A stretch of 64,000 bases of DNA from positions 35,156,612 through 35,220,611 of the forward strand of contig NC_037091.1 of NCBI RefSeq assembly GCF_002994745.2. The letters are read 5' to 3'. The notes beneath the pieces were generated by a model. It ran no database searches. It had not been told where the DNA came from and was given only the letters and a program-made list of their open reading frames with translations. Shown here piece by piece: positions 59,091-64,000 of this stretch (position 1 is the first letter of the stretch; each line of letters begins with the position of its first letter). The stretch is from Rosa chinensis. Lineage: Eukaryota; Streptophyta; Magnoliopsida; Rosales; Rosaceae. The translations under genes and the position numbers were made by a program.

Positions 59091-60140
59091 GAGAAATTTT
59101 TCTGTCCTACCGTAGAACCATTTCAGCATGTTGACATGGTATGACTTGCCAGTAAAAAATTGACACCTGGATTCATATTTTATTTAATTAATATACTATT
59201 GTTTTGTTATATGAGGAAAAGACCTTTTTGGGTCTTTTGGTATAGGCTTCCTACCTCGGATATCTGCACTTCGTACGATCCCCACCATCTCAATATTGTC
59301 CTCTTCTGCAACTTTTAGTACTGTGATTATGCAGGGTGCTATGAACATGCAAAGCATTTCCAAATGTAAACCATTAATTGATATTTTTATGCAGTTCTTT
59401 TGATTGGGTAGTCTGGGTAATTTCATGGATTTAGTTTCAAGTTTGGGCATTAAATTGTTTAATAAATTCATAGAATGTATTACTGAGATAGTGAGATTTC
59501 TGGGTTAAGAGGAAAAGATAAGAGGTCAAGTTTACACAATCGAATCTTATTGATTAAAATTGAATTTGATTATTTTGTTTCTCTAACACAAACTTCGCCG
59601 TCGATCTTGTCATCATTCTCCCATCCCCATCCCCAGCCATAGGCAGTCCCACACTCTCCTACCCATTCTCTAATCTTTCACTCTCCGCTTCCTCTTCACC
59701 TCCTCCCACTGCTTTGGGACCTATGACTTCACCTTCAGTTGCATAGCCGGCTTCATCGTCATCGTCCTCAACAATTTCCAGGATCAATTCGTCTTCTACG
59801 TCATCCCCACACATGCGCTCTACAAATACGTCCCTAGCAAGAGCAAGTTCCGTCTTGAGAGAGACTATTCAAAGTGTCATGCCGTCGAGTTTCAACATGA
59901 ATGATCTCGACGGAGATGGCGTTGTGCTGTCGTCCACTCTAGACGTACGTAGTATGTTTCAGGGAATTAGGGGAGATTTGGGTAAGAAGATGAAGGGGAA
60001 TCTAAAAAGGTCTTTTCTTAGAATAATGAAACAACATAATTTCAATTAAGCTAAATACAGATTATGTGTCAAATTATTATTGGTAAGTTAAACCATGTCA
60101 GCTGCTGACATGGTTTGACTGTAGCACAGAAAAATTTCTC
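59091..60140. mobile_element. Pack-MULE (1050 bp) carrying a CcmE fragment
   Basis: Terminal inverted repeats of about 60 bp: GAGAAATTTTTCTGTCCTAC at left, GAGAAATTTTTCTGTGCTAC at right (reverse-complemented), continuing with an ACATGGT segment. The duplication GTTGTACACA is exact on both sides (59081-59090, 60141-60150), 9-10 bp as for Mutator-like elements. There is no transposase. The interior includes a piece of a mitochondrial CcmE gene (plus strand) and, near the left end, a minus-strand coding-like segment (about 59325-59220, KVAEEDNIEMVGIVRSADIR) of unknown origin. AAAGACCTTTT/AAAAGGTCTTTTC pieces at about 59217 and 60008 extend the inverted symmetry. Confidence 0.82.
59719..59856 (+). 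pseudogene. CcmE-like fragment (cytochrome c maturation protein E)
   Basis: Reads TYDFTFSCIAGFIVIVLNNF, then FQDQFVFYVIPTHALYKYV and KSKFRL, matching the membrane anchor and following segment of plant mitochondrial CcmE, a heme chaperone of the inner membrane. After FRL the family should continue with GGLVLEGSV, but here it diverges and stops 14 codons later. The heme-binding His region is absent. About 130 bp upstream is Pro/Ser-rich and could be the targeting-peptide part in a shifted frame. A gene fragment without function, carried by the MULE. Confidence 0.68.
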
Positions 60141-60150
60141 GTTGTACACA

Positions 60151-62035
60151 ATGCACTTCATATGTCTCCGTTCCTATTAGCAATTTTTATGATGAACTGA
60201 AGTGTACATAAAGTATGGTAATTAGGTATTTTCCCACTTTCAATTGCATCATTCATACTCTTCAATTTACAATACACACTTCATGTTTCTTTTTATAGTA
60301 TCTTAACATCACATGTTTACAATCCACACTACAGAATGACAAAACTTAAAATGCTAAAAAAGAAAATGTGGGGTGTGGATAATGAAATGGAGTGTGGATT
60401 TCACTCCCCTTCCTAAACGCTTAACTATAAAATATATCGGATCTACGATGTGACAACGCCTGGTGGTGCATGCATCTGACAAAAATTATTGGCTTGTCAT
60501 TCATTATTTTTTTAGTTTTGGCCGGTGTTCGCTTACCAATATTTGCTAAAATTGTCAATCCTAACTTATTTGTAATATCAAATGCATGTTAAGTGACTAT
60601 TCGACAAATAACAGATGCCTCTTGCCCTGGCTCTATACTGATATTAAGAAACCCTCCGTTAAGGTGCGTAGCAAATGCCACCTTTAACATTTTTTCTAAC
60701 TTATTCAACTTTAACAATATTTTGAGATGTCAATTATGATTTGGTTATTGCAATATAATTAGAGAGAGATTATGATGCTAACCTTAAGGAGGGGGACTGG
60801 TTGGTTCAAGATATTACTAATTATTCTTGGTGACCGCTGACCAGACGAGTAATGATGGCTAGCAATAGCATCCTGCACTTTACAAGTAACCTAATCTAAA
60901 CCAACCTAGCTAATCATTTCACGCAGTGCTACCTATAAGGCTTTATATGAATTTGCATCATTACATCCATCACACCCTAGCTCACAAACTATTGCCAACC
61001 TGTTTAAGTACTACGTACGAACCCTTCTGCATTCTTTTATATATTTACTTTCAGTGCCTGCCTGCTGCATCCATCTGTACTCATTTCGACCCATTTCATG
61101 CGCTAAATTAAACAAGTAGAGGATCTATATTTTGAAGATATATATTATATATGCGGCGCTGAGGATTGAAGTCTATGATGAATGTTGAAGCTGTGGCATG
61201 CATGATGAATTATGTATATAGTAGACAGTGTTGGAGTAATACTTAACGGGAAATGAAACAGCAAAAGGTTAATTTAGAAACCGACAAAAACAATGTGGCT
61301 GTCTGCGGACTTTTGATTGAGGACGATTGCCTACACTGTGCTCCTTCTGTCACACACCCTTGGATTTATATCGGTGACAATAAAAATATAGAAACAGAAA
61401 TTTTACTACTCAGTCTCTTAGATTTAACCTGCCATTAGTCTCAACAGGAGATTTAAGTCTAGTTATTCAACTACGAAAATAGAAAACATCCTGTAAATGG
61501 TTTTTTTTTTTGTGATATTCAACTATAGGGCTAAGTTTGTGGGCATTCCTATTGTGTCTTGCGTTGATGTCAGTTTGTATTTGAGGTTTTTCGGTTAGAT
61601 ACGTAATGAAACTGTGCATTTTAGTTGCTGTTCAACCATTTCTCGGTTTCAAACTTTCAATTCATCAAATACCAAAGTTTTGAGTTTGAGTTTCAGGTAC
61701 GTCCATAAGCATGAAACATCAGCTAAACTCAATGAGCTTAATGATTTTATTCCGATTCTGAGTTATCTAGCCCAAGATGAATGACATATAAGAAAAATCT
61801 TACTGCAGAAATCACGTCAATGAAATATTTGGTATATATGCATTAGCACTAAGCTAATCATCAGGGTAAATATGTAATCCTTACATTTGCTATACCTTGT
61901 AGCCACTCCGCCGCCTATTCTTATAAGATTATCAATTACAAGAACTTAAAATGAACAAATCAACAAACAAATGACTACTATTATCTCCTCCACTCTGTAT
62001 TCCATTCCACTGTGTATGTACAATGAAACTGCAAT
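60151..62035. other. Intergenic spacer
   Basis: AT-rich, no supported gene or repeat family. The short frames (60926-61111, 61253-61438) lack protein-like character. The right end includes the 3' UTR of the minus-strand MACPF gene. Confidence 0.5.
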
Positions 62036-64000
62036 TCACCAATAGTCTAACAAGGCAAACTTTACATGCAGACCAATTCTACGTCCCTCTTTTACTAGCT
62101 TTGCAGCTGTTACTAACCAATGCCCTGGAGCATCATGTGGCCCTCGCACCACCTCAGCTGTGTCCACAAATTTTAGCAGCTTAGAAGAGTGATTTAGCAC
62201 TGGAGGGCCTTCTGGATATACACCTGAATTAAGTGCAGCTGGATCCTGCTTTTGCTGATCAGTAACTGTCCTTTGAGTGAACGTAAACGTGGTGCTGAGA
62301 TTTGTAAGGAATGTTGATTTGTGAGAAGGCTCTGGTGACCCAGCCCATTCAGTCTTCCGGATTGCACAATTGGGTAGAAAGGTGTAATGCAGACGAAGGT
62401 GAAGTACCGTCTTTGGCCATTTTCCTTTGCTTAGTAGTTGTGCACCAGTTACAATATACACACCACTTGGACCTCCCTTCAACCAGTTGGGGTCATGTCC
62501 AACTACAGATGAACAGATGCTTGAGTATCTTTTCCATTTAATCGGCTCTAAGAATTCACCACTCAGCTCACAATCATCAGAACCTCGCCACCCGCTTGGA
62601 CTTGTTGTGCTTGTGTTTGCCAAAGAAAGTTCCATAGTATTTGGAAGGCTTGAGAGATGCTGCACATGAACGGCCAACCGATTGCACTTTTTTCCTTCTA
62701 AATACAGGCGTAGGCCAACAACTGGTTTTTGACTGGTTGAAACCTGAAGTGTTACAAGACAGGAATTTAGACATACCACATTCAGTACAAGAAAGCACGT
62801 ATGTAGAATGACTGTTAATGCTAAAATTAATAGCTAAAGACAGCCAAAACAGTAAGTTTAAGATCTGGTAAAAATGATGGCATGACTTCAGTTGAATTCA
62901 TTCATGGTTATGTCACTGAATGTTTGAACAAGAGTGCCCTAAACATGGAACAAAACCAAAACATGATAAGATCTGATAAAAATGATGGCATGAATTCAGT
63001 TGAATTCATTCATGGTTAATGCACTGCATGTTTGAACAAGAGTGCCCTATTCGTGGAACAAAACCAAAATATGAATGGATTTGAAGATGGCAGACTGAGG
63101 TGACTGTAGGTAATAGGTATAGAGAGAACTCATGACAGATTAAGGGTACTGAACAGACATCACATATTTATCAAGTATCAATGTAACTTTCAAGAGAGCA
63201 TAGCACAGATAAGCATAATCTCTTTCCATTACCTCTCACCCTACAGACCAGAAAAGGAAAAGAACATTTTTAATGACTACATTTATGTCTAACTGCAAGC
63301 CAAGATTCCTAATTTTTATTTTGGTGTAAATGATCAGAGACAGAGAGAGACGCGCACCTGCTTAGAGCTAACAAAGATCTTAGGGCCCATGAAACTGAAT
63401 TGCAGGGAAGGACAAGAAGCCCTTTTCCGTTGATGAGAAAGAGGAAGCTCACAAAACATTGGCGCCCATTGCCTCGGAACTTGGAACTCCAAGAAATGTT
63501 GTAAATCCTCTGCATCAGGCTTATCTGTGATGATGGTTATAGATCAATGCAAGTACTCTTATGGATCTAATTATCTAAATAGGCTCAATGAAATTATTGC
63601 AATTTTTGTTGGTTAAAAGTAGATAGAGAAATTTAGTGTAGGAAAGGAACTGGGATATATAAGAGATCAAGATTAACATCAAGTGCAAAATTCCCAATAG
63701 TCCAGTAAACCTTTTAGTTGCAGTGAACTGTGAAAGTGAGTCATGTTGGTGGTATTCAAAGTGTAAAATATTGGGAGCAAGGTGCAGGGTTGAATCTCTT
63801 GTCTCTCATCAGAGTACTTTAGACTGTAAATTTATCTTTATCTCAACTTCACCGTCCATCATCTAGGATGATTGAGGTGGAAAGAATATTCTTTGGGATA
63901 ATTATGTGATAGCAGAAAGCTGTGCAATGGATATGGACCATACTTTGTGATACTATGAACAGCATTATCCATTGGTTGGGGAGTGGAGTACTTACAACGT
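62036..64000 (-). CDS. MACPF-domain protein, C-terminal exons (gene continues beyond window)
   Basis: Matches the C-terminal half of plant MACPF proteins of the CAD1/NSL1 group, which restrain salicylic-acid-dependent cell death and immunity; they share the perforin-like MACPF fold but their pore activity is unproven. The last exon is 62743-62036 (STSQKPVVGLRLYLEGKKCN, LAVHVQHLSSLP, then FVDTAEVVRGPHDAPGHWLV and the end IGLHVKFALLDYW, stop at 62036-62038). The previous exon is 63524-63358 (DAEDLQHFLEFQVPRQWAP, PSLQFSFMGPKIFVSSKQ). Borders are GT/AG and phases agree; the intron is 614 bp. Sequence from 63525 to 64000 looks like intron, so the earlier exons with the MACPF core are outside the window. 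Which paralogue this is cannot be told from the tail. Confidence 0.93.
62861..63075. repeat. Tandem duplication, unit 108 bp, in the MACPF intron
   Basis: Two copies starting AGATCTG(G/A)TAAAAATGATGG at 62861 and 62969, about 90 percent identical by eye. Confidence 0.9.

Overview
This is a eudicot plant nuclear chromosome segment: GT-AG introns, AT-rich spacers, Copia, Gypsy, CACTA, MULE and hAT elements, and plant-specific genes. The exact taxon cannot be fixed from the sequence; Rosaceae is only a guess. The window falls into two halves.

Positions 1 to about 44.6 kb are almost entirely transposable elements nested in decayed genes. In order: the 5' end of a Copia element on the minus strand (1-1690); the last exon of an aldo-keto reductase (AKR) pseudogene (1777-2105); a right-truncated CACTA element (2788 to about 16075) whose TNPA-like transposition gene was split by a gag-less Copia element (6552-10775); an Athila-like Gypsy LTR with internal sequence on both sides (about 16.1-20.6 kb); a second AKR pseudogene (20757-31175) broken by a TRIM element in exon 2 and by a small MULE plus a 7.1-kb Copia element in an intron; a 198-bp perfect palindrome in that pseudogene; Gypsy-derived non-coding sequence (about 31.2-36.7 kb); a 1.5-kb MULE (36720-38232); a hAT element (40122-40642); a MULE MITE (43145-43393); and a poly(A) retroposon (43790-44633). 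Most of these are delimited by exact target-site duplications.

From about 44.6 kb the window is genic. It holds a complete 19-exon phosphoglucan water dikinase gene (PWD/GWD3, 45100-55043, predicted 1192 aa, starch phosphorylation in plastids), a complete 5-exon Rho GDP-dissociation inhibitor gene (56898-58046, predicted 252 aa, ROP GTPase cycling), and the last two exons of a MACPF-domain gene on the minus strand (62036 to beyond 64000). A 1.05-kb Pack-MULE carrying a piece of a mitochondrial CcmE gene (59091-60140) lies between the last two. These are independent single genes.

The most distinctive observations are one Copia family (two copies, opposite strands) that carries a 12-bp repeat both in its untranslated leader and inside its polyprotein, where it encodes Val-Thr-x-x repeats, with a deletion derivative that apparently arose by recombination between the two arrays; the spacer-less 198-bp palindrome; and five small hairpins with compensatory stem changes in the leader of the left-edge Copia element. 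I found no CRISPR array, tRNA or rRNA.
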